Assembly: GCA_018398815.1 (NCBI GenBank)
Contig: CM031622.1
Coordinates: 17,428,891 to 17,492,890 of the forward strand
Reading direction: 5' to 3'
Source: Conus ventricosus
Taxonomy: Eukaryota; Mollusca; Gastropoda; Neogastropoda; Conidae
DNA: 64,000 nt
Part shown: one piece after another, positions 40,428 through 51,714 of the stretch
Layout: every line of letters starts with the position of its first letter
Position numbering within the stretch: the first letter of the stretch is position 1
Made by a program: the position numbers and the translations under genes
The notes under the pieces: model-generated
Told to the model about the DNA's origin: nothing
Seen by the model: the letters and a program-made list of their open reading frames with translations, nothing else
Databases searched by the model: none

Positions 40428-40462
40428 TTTTTATAAAACAAAAAAGAATTTAAATAAAAATT
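40428..40462. promoter_or_regulatory. 35-bp divergent start region, outer
   Basis: Same arrangement as 24449-24484: capsid-like gene leaves to the left and the hinge protein to the right, with a TTTAAATAAAAATTATG context. Confidence 0.45.
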
Positions 40463-41677
40463 ATGGATGAAGATTATGAAGTGCCTTATCCTTCTGAAGA
40501 AGAAGAAGACGAAACGCAATTGGGGCCTTCATTGCAGAAGAGCTTGAAGAAGCAGCAGTAGGCCAAGGAGCAGGATTAAGCCAAATACGGTTGCTAGATA
40601 GAATTGAATCATTAAAAAGCCACATGGGTCGAGAGCAACCAGAAGCGCTTAGGGCTTCTGATTTTGAGATAGATAAAGATAATCATTTGAATTACAGAAC
40701 CAGTAAAAGGGGACCTTGTGCGGTTTACTAAAAAACCAGACTCAACCCCGTTTTTTTTAAAAACAAGCACAATTCTTGGAAAACTCCCTGTTGCTGACAA
40801 AAAGAAGTTGAACTTTATTGGAGATTTAAGCTCTGAGGCTGTTAGTCGTTTACAAACCATAGTGCAAAGGCTGCCAACACGATCTGAAATAGAAATGACC
40901 TCTTTTCAAGATTTAACTCAAGAAGCAGATGAAATAATAGAGAAATTGAAACGAGTTTAGATGAGGAAACAGTCAGAAAATACATTAGAAACAATTGACG
41001 ATTCTCCATTGCCTATGCGCGACATCCGAGGCCTTACGGCTGCTTTTACGACAATAAGAGAAGAACTAATGCGCAACACAGCAGAACTTAGTAGGTTAGA
41101 TAGAGAGATAGAAGAAGAAAAAATAAACTGGCTGATGCAGATGATAACAATTTAGGACAAGAAGAAAAGGCTAGAATACAGCAGAAAATACAGGAGTTAA
41201 GGGCAAAAGGGAAGGGCATTTAAACGCCGATTTCTATTCTCAGAGGAAATCTAGAATCACAAACAACCAGATTCAAAGAAACTATAAAGAAAATACTTCA
41301 CGAAAACACTACGCTAGCTGAAGAAAAAGGATTCGTTCAGAGAAGAGGGGATTACAGTAGTTAGTATATTAACGGCTGTTGGGTTTGCTATCTCTACACT
41401 CGTTTATGCTTTAACGGCAGTGCACCAACCGGACCAGTAGCGCCTCCAACACCTCAGCCTGGTAAAAGTTGGATTAGAAAACAATTACACCATCTAGCAA
41501 ACTTATTAAAGAAGTTAGCTGCCAAAGCGCTTGATGCTCTGCCTGGCATAATAGGCCCGTGTTGTTAGTTGGGTTTTGTCTACTATAGGTAAGGTGGCTG
41601 GTTATATGGCTGACCATCTGTGGACGTTAGGAGTGCTAGCTGCTGGATTAATTTTTAGTGAAATAAAGTATGGCTAA
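40463..41677 (+). pseudogene. Outer helical protein with proline hinge and membrane spans
   Basis: Homolog of inner 24485-25683: start MDEDYEVPYPSEEEEDE, long charged helices with ETIDDSPLPMRDIRGLTA, hydrophobic TVVSILTAVGFAISTLVYAL-type span, PTPQPGKSWIRKQLHHLANL after a Pro-rich hinge, and WTLGVLAAGLIF end. Six or more frame breaks. Its 3' end overlaps the opposite gene by 30 bp. Confidence 0.58.
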
Positions 41678-42880
41678 TCCAGTAAAAGTTAAAAATACAA
41701 CGAGGGCTGTCTTTTCGCTAGTGTGACTGTCAGTGTGAGGTAGATCAAACAGATGGAGTACTTTCTGGGCTGCTTTCTGGCTGTGGGGCGCTTTCTGGCT
41801 GTGGAACGCTTATAACTGGATCGCTTTCTTCAGGGCTAGGTACTTTTTTTAAAATGGATGGGGCGGGGTCTTGTGTTTAAGCTTTGATTGTGCCCTAAGT
41901 TTTGGTCGTCTCCAGCTATAAGGATTTCATTGTTATAATTCTGTATCATACCAATCTGTAGTCTAAGGTCAGAGGGTAGCATGTATAATCCATGGCCTAC
42001 AACAAAGTCAACCTTTGACCTAGCATGTGCAAGAACGTCTTGATACCTTTTGTATGCTTGCAGGCAAATCAACAGCTAAATTAGCTAGAAATTGTTTTCT
42101 AGCATCAAAGCCTGTAGACTGATCAACTATGCTAGACTTGGTCTGTGCTTGTGCTCCTAATAGACACCAAACGTACGTCTGTATGGAGTCATTAAGCCTT
42201 TGCACTCCTGGCAGTTGTTAGGCCTTCACTTTTATCTAAGATAAATGTTGCCCAAGCATTAGGGTGGTTTTTGTTCAAAGGATCCTAATCGAACTTGTGC
42301 GTTTGGTTGGAAAGAGGTGTGGCCGGGGCCAGTAGTATAAGTATATTCTCTTTTTGCACCCCACAAATACAATGTGCCTAACCATGATTGCGGTCTAACT
42401 TTTGTCTAAAGTCAGTTGAAGGATTTAATGTTTAAATTCGTTGCAGATTCTTTCATATGCATTATTGTCCATTGGACTTTTAAATGGATTAAATGCATTG
42501 TCGTTAGGGAGGACTACTTATAGTTCAGTTAGTATTCGCCTGTACTGGTAATAAACATGAAAGTTATATACTGACCTTACTAAAGATTAGGGTGGTTTAA
42601 ATGGTTTGCATATGAAACGCCGCAGCCCGTGGTTGCGCAGTAAATAGCAAAATTTAACTGATTCTGGAAAAAAAGCCATAGGGCAAGATGACCATGCAGA
42701 TGGTACTCTATCATTCTTTATTGGGGGGTTTAAATATTTAGTGAGTGGGTTTACAAGTCTAACGTGGAAGCCATTATATTCATCTACTGCAATGGTTAGA
42801 TTGCTGAAGTCTAGAGATTTGGGGTTATAAAACGCTCCTACATTGTAAGTGGCGCTTTCGTTATATTTAAAAGGTTCCGT
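41648..42880 (-). pseudogene. Outer conserved structural-type protein; start codon changed to ACG
   Basis: Homolog of inner 25654-26866: LTKYLNPPIKND, FFQNQLNFAIYCATTGCGVS, IQTYVWCLLGAQAQTKSSIV, LYMLPSDLRLQIGMIQNYNN. Where the inner gene has TAAAAATG, this copy has TTAAAAACG, so the start codon appears lost by one substitution. Several breaks, and the region between the vicinity of 42060 and 42110 lacks about 12 residues compared with the inner copy. Confidence 0.62.
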
Positions 42881-42913
42881 TTTTAAATTAGTTTTTTAAA
42901 TAGTTATAAAAGG

Positions 42914-43611
42914 ATGTACATCTATATAACCAAGCAAAACGAGCGTGTGTTCTTAACGTATCCAATTGTCAACTGGCGCGGGAGTTGTAAAATTGCCCTT
43001 AAAGAAATTGGCTTTAAAGTTATGTGGGGTAACATATCTGAAGAAGCTCAAAATAACTGGATCAATATTGTAACGAGGCGGGCAATCAAATAACTCATGT
43101 GCAAATACCTGATGGTTACTACAAACTTTTGTTCTTTAAAAGAAGTACTTAGCGAATATGGCATATTGTTGAAAATTAACGAAGCAAACCTCAGAATTAC
43201 TATACATTTCCTGCTAGAAGAAAGAAGAGAGTATACATTCCCTAGAGGCCTTGCTCAAATTTTTAGGCTTTCAAAGTAGTGACAGAGCTTATAGATTTAG
43301 TACAAGAGAAGATGTTTATTAAATTTGAAGGTAATAAACCTTCTGATTTTCTTGTAAACCCAATGTTGTATGTTCATTTACAACAGTTAAGAACAGATAC
43401 TAATTTGTTTGATGGTTATCCATCTACAGTTCTAAAGGTTTTGCCATCAACTAGGGCGGGGTTTTGCGATTATCGATTAATCTCAGTTGGAAAAAACAGT
43501 GAATTTAAAGAATTAATTAATGGGGCTATAAATTCATTAGATGTTAAAATAACTAATCAAGACGGAAAGCCAGTTGTTTGTTCTGATTTATTGATTTGGG
43601 GTTGGAAGTAG
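42914..43611 (+). pseudogene. Outer conserved virion-type protein
   Basis: Homolog of inner 26884-27583. Start MYIYITKQNERVFLTYPIVN, ALKEIGFKVMWGNISEEAQN, IPDGYYKLCSLKEVLSEYG and, after a break near 43278, an open frame with PMLYVHLQQLRTDTNLFDGY and STVLKVLPSTRAGFCDYRLI. The final residues are shifted (expected LEIK-type end). Last gene before the right TIR. Confidence 0.6.
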
Positions 43612-43799
43612 ATGAGCGGGCTGGAAACCATTAGATTTTTATATTATAGGGAGAGAATGTAAATATGTTTATTTCTCTCGTTTTTTGCAAGAATTAGAAG
43701 AAGTTATATATATATGTGCGTGGTGGGCAGTTTAATTAACTAGGTCAATCAGCTGCAGGTCGTTTTGACCTGGATTACTGTAGTGCTTTGAAGGGCAAA

Positions 43800-43996
43800 A
43801 CGTGAGCGGGCGTGCGTGCGTGGGGTATAGGACGTGCGTGCGTGGGGTGGGGTGGGGGTGGGGGGTAGGGACGTGCGTGCGTGGAGGTGGGGGCGTGCGT
43901 GCGTGGGGTGGGGGTGTGCGTGCGTGGGGTGGTGTGGGGTAGGGACGTGCGTGGGGTGGGGGGTGTGAGTGGGTAGGGGTGGGGTTGGGTTGGGTA
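43800..43996. repeat. G-rich GTGCGTGCGTGGGG tract in the right TIR
   Basis: Mirror of 10733-10925, with one or more unit differences. Confidence 0.85.
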
Positions 43997-44137
43997 TGTG
44001 CAGGAGTTACCTCCATTAGTATTATTTTTAGCCCTGTTGAGGGCCTTTCTAGGTCGTTTGCCCCGCCGATTGGCAAGTGACACAGTTCTGGAGTATTTTT
44101 AGCCTTAGGCGGTGCCAGGTCACGTGACTGCTAGCGA

Positions 44138-44516
44138 CAGCAGGCGCCGCTCCATAGAGCTGCTGGATCAATAACCGGCGCTGTCTCTCTGTCTTTCTGT
44201 CGTCGTCGGTTAGTATTGATTTTTTCACAGCGCTGCTTTGCCAGAACTCACTAAAGCCAACGTCGCTTTGCATAAATTTTTTAAAAAGAGCCTTCTTTTA
44301 TAATACAGCTGTGGATCGAGCCAATGACCTAAAAGCAAAGATTGCCGAAGAGTTTTACAATTTTCAGCTTTGATCTCAGAACCGACCTTCAGTAAACAGG
44401 CGTAATTTCAGCCATGTTTTTCAGCTTTCATAAAAAGAACCTTCGTCGATCGGTTCATAATCAAATTTCTCTACAAAACAATCACGTAAAAAATCATCCC
44501 GTTCACTTACTGTCAT
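44138..44516 (-). pseudogene. Right-TIR copy of the small TIR gene
   Basis: Mirror of 10223-10598 with start at 44516 and the same frame break; one additional change (AAATTTTTTAAAAAG for AAAATATATG) alters the middle part. Duplicate presence at both ends is a consequence of TIR location. Confidence 0.4.
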
Positions 44517-44841
44517 TTCACGTTTCCTTTGCTTCGTTCCTAAAAGATTAGACTCTCTCTTTAACCGGGTTGAGAACGAAGCAATGGCCTCGTTAACACG
44601 TCCGCACTCCTCGACGTCTCAACAGCAAAAGGCCGACGTAGCTGAGGTTTCGCTAGTTCCGGGCAACAATGACGTCATACCTACTGCCGATTGGGTGGTT
44701 GCGCACACGTGACAGCTCAGCTAATTAATAATGTAGACGGTGGGCCTCATGCACAACAGACTGTGCACGCAATATTGATTAGATCGAGCCGGTGTTTAGA
44801 CTGTTAAGCCATAAAAACATTAGTTTATTTTGTGTGTTTGG

Positions 44842-45074
44842 AGAGAATGTAAATATGTTCGTTCACGATCACCAAATCCTATTCTGCGCGGAAACCCCCG
44901 TTTTAATGTGCTAATTAGGTCGATTTTAGAGGTTTTTGCCATGTTAATTTTTTTGTGAAACAGGTGTTAATTTTGGCTAAAATTAATATGTGATGGACGC
45001 GATTTGTATGTGAAAAGGGGGGTTTTCGTGCAAAATAAGATGGGTGGTCTTGAACCTGTATATTTACATTCTCT
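44842..45074. repeat. 233-bp imperfect palindrome at the right terminus
   Basis: Mirror of 9665-9897; begins AGAGAATGTAAATATG and ends ATATTTACATTCTCT. Confidence 0.85.
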
Positions 45075-45079
45075 GTGCT
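45075..45079. repeat. Right target-site duplication (gtgct) of the outer element
   Basis: Matches 9660-9664. Confidence 0.7.
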
Positions 45080-45295
45080 TGATCTTTAAGAGTTACAGAT
45101 TGGCGGAGGAACATCTCAGTGCAGAGATCTGCATTTAGAACTCATTATAGGAAAGAAGGATTGATACACAAACAAATAAATCGTAAATTAAATGTAGGAT
45201 GAAACTCCAAAAGAACCAGACAGTATGTGGTCTTCAAAGACGAAATCCCTCGCCCCTCCTCTCCGCCAAACATGGTTTAGCTCTTAACTCCTTAC

Positions 45296-45533
45296 ATTCC
45301 AACGGCGCTGAGCCAGAACAGGGTCATGACTCCTAGAGTCACTTCGGCTGTCGCCGTTTTCTTTCCGTTGTCTGGAATCGAAACTGCCTTCCGGAATAGT
45401 AGGGTGATAAAAGTCAAGTAACATTGTTATGGAAGTGTCATCCATTTTACCTGACACATGTTGTAAGTTGGTAAATTTAGGTCAATGAAGTAAACTTTCG
45501 TTCCAACTCGGCACTCGGCCAGATCAGTTAGAA
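45296..45533 (-). CDS. Possible host exons (45451-45533 and 45296-45371)
   Basis: Two short open segments with splice-like borders on the minus strand: one with AECRVGTKVYFIDLNLPTYN followed by CAG/GTAAAA, the other with DNGKKTATAEVTLGV after TTCCAG. They have the style of cadherin strands, but the phases do not chain cleanly with each other or with 9515-9646, so they may be decayed or mispredicted. Confidence 0.25.
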
Positions 45534-45668
45534 CTCTTGGAACTCAGCTGCTTCTTCCGACACCTGGGCTTTGGTCCTGCGAACATCTGAGAGCGGTGTC
45601 ATAGGATCATACTCTTCATCTAATACGTCAATGCCGACCATGATGCATTAAGTGTTAAATTGTGTTGT

Positions 45669-45734
<66 letters not shown>
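45669..45734. repeat. (GT)n microsatellite
   Basis: About 33 GT units. Confidence 0.97.
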
Positions 45735-45735
<1 letters not shown>

Positions 45736-46618
45736 TGCCTGTCCACTGCTTAAAATCGTTGAACAGAACAAAGTACATTAACTAAATAGATTTAATTTGT
45801 CTTATGCTGCTTGTCATCTTACAATTTGGTGTGTGAACCGGAACTAAAGTATTGTGTCACAAGGAGAAAGATAATTCGTTTCTTATTATTCTGCACATCT
45901 TCACATGATTGGAAGGGAAGTTAATAACCCGCACATACTGTTCTACTTTTAGTTTATATCCGCATGTTTTGACAAGAAATAAGATTAAGTCCAGTCCACC
46001 CATTTATATTTATGAATCAGCTAAAAATGTAAGACATTTACATGTCGCTGTAAGCCTACCTTTGTGTTTCAAGTCAGTTGTTAATTTTGAATGCTCCTTT
46101 ATTTGAATATAATTATTGATGACAAGAAAAAAATGTGCTCATTGTTTCGATGATCAAGTATATTACTAGCCCCTCCCACAAGGCGTTTAGGCTTTCAAAC
46201 CAGAATAAACATTCACACTATTAGTCTTCGTTGAAGGTGAGTGTAAGCTCTCCACTTACAGAAAGTGTCCATTTTGGCTGTTGTAACACAATACACAGTT
46301 TTCATTCATGATTCGGACCTCGTGATGTTATTTCTTTCCACTGATTGGTTGTTTTCACGAATAAATCCCATATTTGGTTATTATGTCCGCCAGACAGCAA
46401 CCAAAGAGGTCAAAGGTTGGCTTGAGGGAGGTGTGAAGACAGAAGTGTTGGCGGGCGCGCGCAGACCTCTCTTCTCCCTATCCAGACACCACCACCACCT
46501 CTACCCTCCCAGACACACCACCTATACCAGCGTTATTACCATCTCTCCTCTCCCTAACTCATGATCACACACACACACAACACACACTATGACCTCAAAC
46601 TCAGTTCTAAATCCTTAC
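45735..46618. other. Intronic-looking interval, nothing recognised
   Basis: No supported gene or repeat beyond short CA runs at 46565-46586. Confidence 0.4.
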
Positions 46619-46750
46619 GGTCCACCGAAAAATCCGCGGAAACAGAAGTGGCGGTGCAGGTCACCGTGTCACCTTCCGGGTCAGTGGCGGCCACCGTGTG
46701 CAGAACTGTCCGAGCCAGATATTCCTGATCCACGTCCACCGTCACCGTCT
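46619..46750 (-). CDS. Cadherin-repeat exon of the host gene
   Basis: 132-bp open segment on the minus strand between acceptor GATTGGCAG and donor GTAAGG. Enters with two bases and leaves with one. It encodes ETVTVDVDQEYLARTVL-type sequence followed by ATDPEGDTVTC, the Ca-binding-style start of a cadherin repeat. Phase matches the exon at 49743-49919 (which leaves one base) and the exon at 9515-9646. Confidence 0.65.
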
Positions 46751-46906
46751 CTGCCAATCAGCCATGCATTCATGTACGGCCCGATTTTCAACTTTTAAAA
46801 TGGAAACATCCGCCTCCCCCTCCTTGGCCTTTCTCTTTACCAACTGTTTTTCAACCTTGATACTAGAAATAAATATAATTCATAAGTGAACAGAGATCTA
46901 ATAATA

Positions 46907-46990
46907 ATAATGTATAGATTTTATATAGCGCAATTCTTGGGATCAACTCATTGCGCTCAACACACACTCAAACACTCGCACTAACATGTG

Positions 46991-47050
<60 letters not shown>

Positions 47051-47158
47051 ACACACACACCGACACAGGCGCACTTATCAAGTTCATCGGTTCAAGCGTA
47101 AACAATACAGTTTTGCATGCAGTACATATAAAGTCAGGTCAGAATAATAGACACAGCA
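46907..47158 (-). mobile_element. LINE 3' tail with (CA)n
   Basis: On the minus strand the LINE stop is followed by unique 3' sequence, a (TG)n block (46993-47060), then TTGCGCTATATAAAATC and an (ATT)n end. This end resembles the SINE tails at 3040-3070 and 7806-7850. Confidence 0.75.
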
Positions 47159-49290
47159 TTAATGGTTGAAGAAGGCTTTCCTAAAGAAGTATGTTTTTAA
47201 CTCTGACTTGAATTTAGATAATGTAGGCAGGTCACGTAAGCTGTCAGGAAGAGAATTCCAAAGAGTGGGCGCACTAAAGCTAAATGCTCTCTCACCGACT
47301 GTCTTCAACGAGCGCCTAGGAATTTTCAGAAGTTTTTGAGAAGATGATCGAAGAGACCGAGAAGTTTGATAGGTGGACAGAGAAGCAGAAAGATACTGTG
47401 GGAGTGTCCCATCAAAGTAACGATAGGCAAAGACTGCAATTTTGAACTGCCATCGATATTTGATGGGAAGCCAGTGGAGTTCACGCAACAAAGGTGTAAT
47501 ATGCTCGTTTTTACGCTTTTTAAGCACAAGCCGAGCTGCACAGTTCTGCACCCTTTGTAATCGTGCAAGCTGTTCTGAAGGAAGTCCTGCTAACACAGAG
47601 TTACAGTAGTCTACTCGGGACATTACCATGGCGGTGATAAGTCTGATTGTTGCCTGTGTGGAGAGGTAAGACCGGATAGAAGCAATACGTCGCAGTTCCA
47701 AGAAGCATGCACGACAAACATTCGATATTTGGTTCTGCATAGAGAGCGTTTGATCAATGCTGACACCTAAATATTTCACTGACTCTTTGAATGGTAAAAC
47801 AACACCATCAATTTCTGCCGACTCAGCTTTAACCATCTTGACACGAGAGGAGGTACCAACAGCCATGATCTCGGTTTTGTCACTATTCAGCTTGAGTTTG
47901 TTGCTGGTCATCCAGACTTTTACGTCCTAAAACATGCGGTAATATCTGATTGAGCACCTTGAAAATCGCTGGTGTTGCGCTCTTGGAGAGTTCAGTGTCA
48001 TCTGCGAATTTGTGGAAGTCACAGCCATGGGCAGAAATAACGTCAGAAAAGGGCTGATAATAAAGGGTAAAAAGAACTGGTCCAAGGACAGAGCCCTGGG
48101 GAACACCATACAGAAGAGAAGGGGATGATTCAGCACCATTAACGATTACCGTCTGTGTCCTGTCAGAAAGGTATGATGTGAACCATTTGAGAACCATATA
48201 GTCAAATCCAAAAGTAACCTTGAGTCTCTTGAGTAGGATAGAGTGGTCAAGAGTATCAAAAGCAGCACTGAGGTCAAGCAATGCTAGAAGGGAGACCAGT
48301 TTATCGTCTGATTTACAAAGCAGGCAGTCTAAGACACTCAGAACTGCAGTCTCTGTGCTGTGGTTTTTCCTATAAGCGGACTGACACACTTCCAGGAGAC
48401 CATTATCTGACAAATGGGATTGGAGCTGCTTCAAGACAACACGTTCAAGGATTTTAGAAAGAAATGGAAGATTCGATACTGGTCTAAAATTCTTCATATC
48501 ATTTGCGTCAAGACCATTTTTCTTCAACAAAGTGTGACAACAGCATGTTTGAACTGTGGAGGGACACAACCAGATGCGAGAGATTGTTCACAATGGACGT
48601 AATCAAGGGCACCAGATGTGAGGCACACTGGAGTGGGGATAGAGTCAAGGATACAACTTTTACCAGGAGAATGAGCAATCAAATCAAAAATCTGCTTTTC
48701 ACTAACAGGTTCAAAACAGGAAAACAAAGGTCCATCATACAAATCAAAAGAGCAGACCGGTGTCGTATATACTGTCGCCGTGGAATTGTATCGCAGCGAT
48801 AGCATTTCACGTGAAATATTGTTGCAGCGACAATAATTGCTGGAAAAAAATGTCGCGCGACAACTTTTCACGAAAAATGTCCCATAGAATATTGTAGCTG
48901 TCCATAAAATGCAGTATTTCCCGGGAAATACTGTCGCTGCGACACGATTTTATGAGCGACTGTATTATATACGACACCGGCATGAATCAGAGTCAAGATT
49001 GTCTCTAATACGCTTTATCTTCTCGGAAAAGAAATCACTGAATTGCTGTGGGAGATCTGAAGCCGGTATATTGCAAGGAAATGATAATGTTTTTGTTTTG
49101 CCAAGTAGAGTATTTGACAGTGAAACAGTTGTTTTGACGAAGTACATGAATTAATTTTGTCACCATAATAAGATTGCTTGGCATCTTCAAGACACTGTCC
49201 TGCTTTGCATCTGTCAGCGGCAAATATCTGCCGGTGAACCACAAGGCGAGTCTTTCTCCACCGTCGCTCAGCACAGATCTACGTGACACA
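47159..49290 (-). mobile_element. CR1/L2-clade LINE, 5'-truncated, reverse transcriptase frame-broken
   Basis: Reverse transcriptase on the minus strand. Motifs in order: LSAAFDTLDHSILLKRL (motif with catalytic Asp), PQGSVLGPVLFTLY, FADDTELS (the Ala-Asp-Asp catalytic pair), then after one break near 47900 LKLNSDKTEIMAVG, VKYLGVSIDQ and the C-terminal SSSQKLLKIPRRSL...LWNSLPDSLRDL block typical of CR1/L2-like ends. The upstream part (49290-48985) is the linker before the RT; the endonuclease is missing. It is interrupted by a MITE at 48757-48980. Confidence 0.9.
48757..48980. mobile_element. MITE-like palindromic insertion in the LINE
   Basis: 224 bp with terminal inverted repeats CCGGTGTCGTATATA and TATATACGACACCGG; also internal inverted pairs TTTCACGTGAAAT and ATTTCCCGGGAAAT. 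LINE protein similarity resumes on both sides. A clear target duplication was not seen. Confidence 0.75.
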
Positions 49291-49742
49291 ACGATGATTC
49301 TTGGTCAAACACGCATTCCACGGGAGAGCAAAACCTCTCATCGCTTTCCTGCCGTCCGCCCGCCATCCCCAACCGCTCTCCTAAAAATTGTGGTCACACT
49401 CACCCGATCGATTGTCAGTATTTGAAGCCTTTTTCTATACTTTATCAGTTTGTTTTCAGAGCTAGAAATATGGAAACAAGGGCAATGTATTTTCTGGAAT
49501 GCAATGATGGGGATAGGCAAGAAAGCTGGACAGAACATTCTATCCTAAACGCTGTTTCTGGCCAACTAGGTGTCCACCAGACCATCAGAGACAGACAGAC
49601 AGACAGCACGTGGGTGGTGTAGTTGAGGGTGGACGGATAGTGGAGAAGAGGGTCCCGGTTGCTTGAGTCAATTTCGTCCAACACTGTGTTGTTCAGACAA
49701 AAAGAATGGTTAACAAATCGCGACTAAATAAGCGTCTCTCAC

Positions 49743-49919
49743 CCGTCAAGCTCGTGTCGGCGACGGGAGGGCCGTTATCACTGATGGTGACAGTGACGTC
49801 AGCGGTGTCGGACTCCCCCTCATCATCAGTGCACTCGACCTCGACCGTGTAGGTACTTAAGGTCAAGGCCGCTTTGTTGGAATGGCTCAGGGTCAGAAGA
49901 TAGCCTGACAGTGACAGAA
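49743..49919 (-). CDS. Cadherin-repeat exon of the host gene
   Basis: Open minus-strand segment ending at donor GTGAGAG (49742). The peptide contains [20 protein letters not shown] and [13 protein letters not shown], a good match in style to the end of a cadherin repeat. The acceptor is uncertain: AAATCAG ending at 49920 gives a phase-consistent 177-bp exon. Confidence 0.65.
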
Positions 49920-49971
49920 CTGATTTCTGAGGAATCGGGCCACACCACAGGCAAATGCACCCACACTCTTA

Positions 49972-50110
49972 CGCGCGCGCGCGCGCGCGCGTGTGTGTGT
50001 GCGTGTGTATGTGTGTGTCGTGCGTGCGTGCGTGCGTGTGTGCGTGCGTGCATGCGTTCGTGTGTGCGTGCGTGTGCGTGCGCGCGTGTGTGTGTGTGTG
50101 TGTGTGTACG
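49972..50110. repeat. (GC)n/(GT)n/(GTGC)n compound microsatellite
   Basis: Alternating purine-pyrimidine CGCGCG and GTGTGT runs with GTGC repeats. Confidence 0.95.
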
Positions 50111-50263
50111 CGCGCTTGAAATCGTGAGTTTACGGAGAGAGAGAGACAGAGACAGAGACTGACAGACAGACTGATAGACAGACAGAGACAGAGACGTAAA
50201 CACAGAAGGAGAGTTGGATGTATGCAAATATACCAAACAAATACGAAGTGGGGATAAGTGCAT

Positions 50264-50285
50264 TAGCGCGCGCGCGCGCGCACCA

Positions 50286-50316
<31 letters not shown>

Positions 50317-50354
50317 CACCACACACACACAGGCATGCACGCACGCACGCGCGC

Positions 50355-50391
<37 letters not shown>

Positions 50392-50450
50392 ACCGCGCGC
50401 GCGCGGCGCGCCGCGCACACAACACACACACACACACACACACACTACAC
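50264..50450. repeat. (GC)n/(CA)n compound microsatellite
   Basis: Several CA blocks separated by CGCGCG runs; the His/Thr/Arg-rich ORFs over it are spurious. Confidence 0.95.
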
Positions 50451-51469
50451 AGCACCTACATGTTTGTGTTATGCTCACGGCATGCACCTACCAATACTTT
50501 AAATAAAAAAAATAAAACATTTTGCGTGCTGTCAGCGCGTACGGTCACACAACAACCAGCACCCTCAGCTCAGACCCTTGCACTCGTGTACAACAACACA
50601 CATCACACTCACACACACACACACTCACAGACAGAGAGATACAGACCAGACAGACAAACAGTCGGACTAGACAGACAGACAAACTGAGGGAGACAGACAA
50701 GAGATGATCACCGTTTTGGGGCTCTATCTAAAGGCGTATTAAAAAGTGAAGAGACTGCGTGACAAGGGCGCACGAGATATCCCTTTGCCTTTCGGGATCC
50801 CAGTGACCCGGATAAACTGTCAACTGTCGATTCGCTGTCTTCCGTAACTGACGCAGGCTGGCTGTCGGTGTGACGGCTAATCGTATTGGGCTCGGCGCAG
50901 CGATCTGGCACAGAAACCAGTTGAACACGTTTCCAGGCAAGTCCAAGAACGAACTGTATACCATAAAACGGCTCACAGAGCAGGAAATAGAGAGAGGAAA
51001 TCAATTAATACAGTCCCTCACTTGAAACTGACAGAGAGACTAAATGACGACGTGTTCACAGTCCAGAACGAACTGATACCATACTGCTCACAGAGCGGGA
51101 AAATAAAGAGAGGAAATCAACAAAACAGTCCCTCACTTGAAGCTGCATAGCAAGGCGACAGACATGGGTGCGCAAAAGTACACCTGATGACTGCACTTGA
51201 AAATGACTTGGGGACATCCCGTAATCCACGACGTGTCAATATCACTAACGGGCTAAAGCTCTTACGAAACACTAATCTACACATCCAAACGACTATACCC
51301 GATATCACTACAGTGTCATTCGCAAGACGATTTACCTTCATAACTGTACCGAGAGGGTATCAACTTATTTATGATTACCACTATACGATTTCCAGACAAC
51401 CCGTCCTTTATCGCTATAAAACCTATATCACTACGATTCTTTAAAAAATGAACCAAATTACGAAAGAAT
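50451..51469. other. Non-coding interval, nothing firmly recognised
   Basis: Short near-duplicate segments occur around 50940-51010 and 51055-51135 (GTCCAGAACGAACTG..., GAGAGGAAATCAA). A minus-strand open stretch at 50976-50728 has ordinary composition but no recognisable family. Confidence 0.4.
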
Positions 51470-51645
51470 GGTAGTGGTGGTCTGTGTGGTGTTGTGTGCG
51501 CGCGTCCCGTTGTGTGTGGCGTGCTGTGTGTGGGTGTGTGTGCGGCGTGCGTGGTGCGTGTGTTGTGTGTGTGTGTGCGCGCGCGCGCGGCAAGGGTGCA
51601 ATGTCTGTCATTTCTCTCTCTCTCTCTCCTCTCCTTCTCTCTCGT

Positions 51646-51713
<68 letters not shown>

Positions 51714-51714
51714 A
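51470..51714. repeat. (GT)n/(GC)n then (CT)n microsatellite
   Basis: GT/GC-rich to about 51595, then CTCTCT with short interruptions. Confidence 0.95.

Larger units (their letters stand above)
9665..45074. mobile_element. Outer Polinton-like (virus-like) DNA element, nested and partly duplicated
   Basis: A 35,410-bp unit bounded by 1.4-kb terminal inverted repeats, with AG...CT termini and a 5-bp flanking direct repeat. It contains a protein-primed type B polymerase, rve integrase, packaging-type ATPase, a putative capsid protein and small membrane proteins: the gene complement of Polinton/Maverick and adintovirus-type elements. Removing the 15.8-kb inner element and the 2.95-kb tandem duplication leaves about 16.6 kb, a normal size for the class. 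The polymerase is split by the inner element and most genes have frame breaks, so this copy is not autonomous as written. Confidence 0.92.
43671..45074 (-). repeat. Right terminal inverted repeat of the outer element
   Basis: Reverse complement of 9665-11064. Just inside its inner border (43652-43666) there is an extra copy of the terminal motif AGAGAATGTAAATAT. Confidence 0.95.

Noticed and set aside
9665..45074. Interpretation as a single large virus with duplicated gene set
   Set aside because: The second gene set has its own termini and a perfect 6-bp target duplication inside the polymerase, so nesting explains it better than one genome with paralogs.
49826..50687. Cys/Val and His/Thr-rich ORFs
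   Set aside because: GT/CA/GC microsatellite translations.
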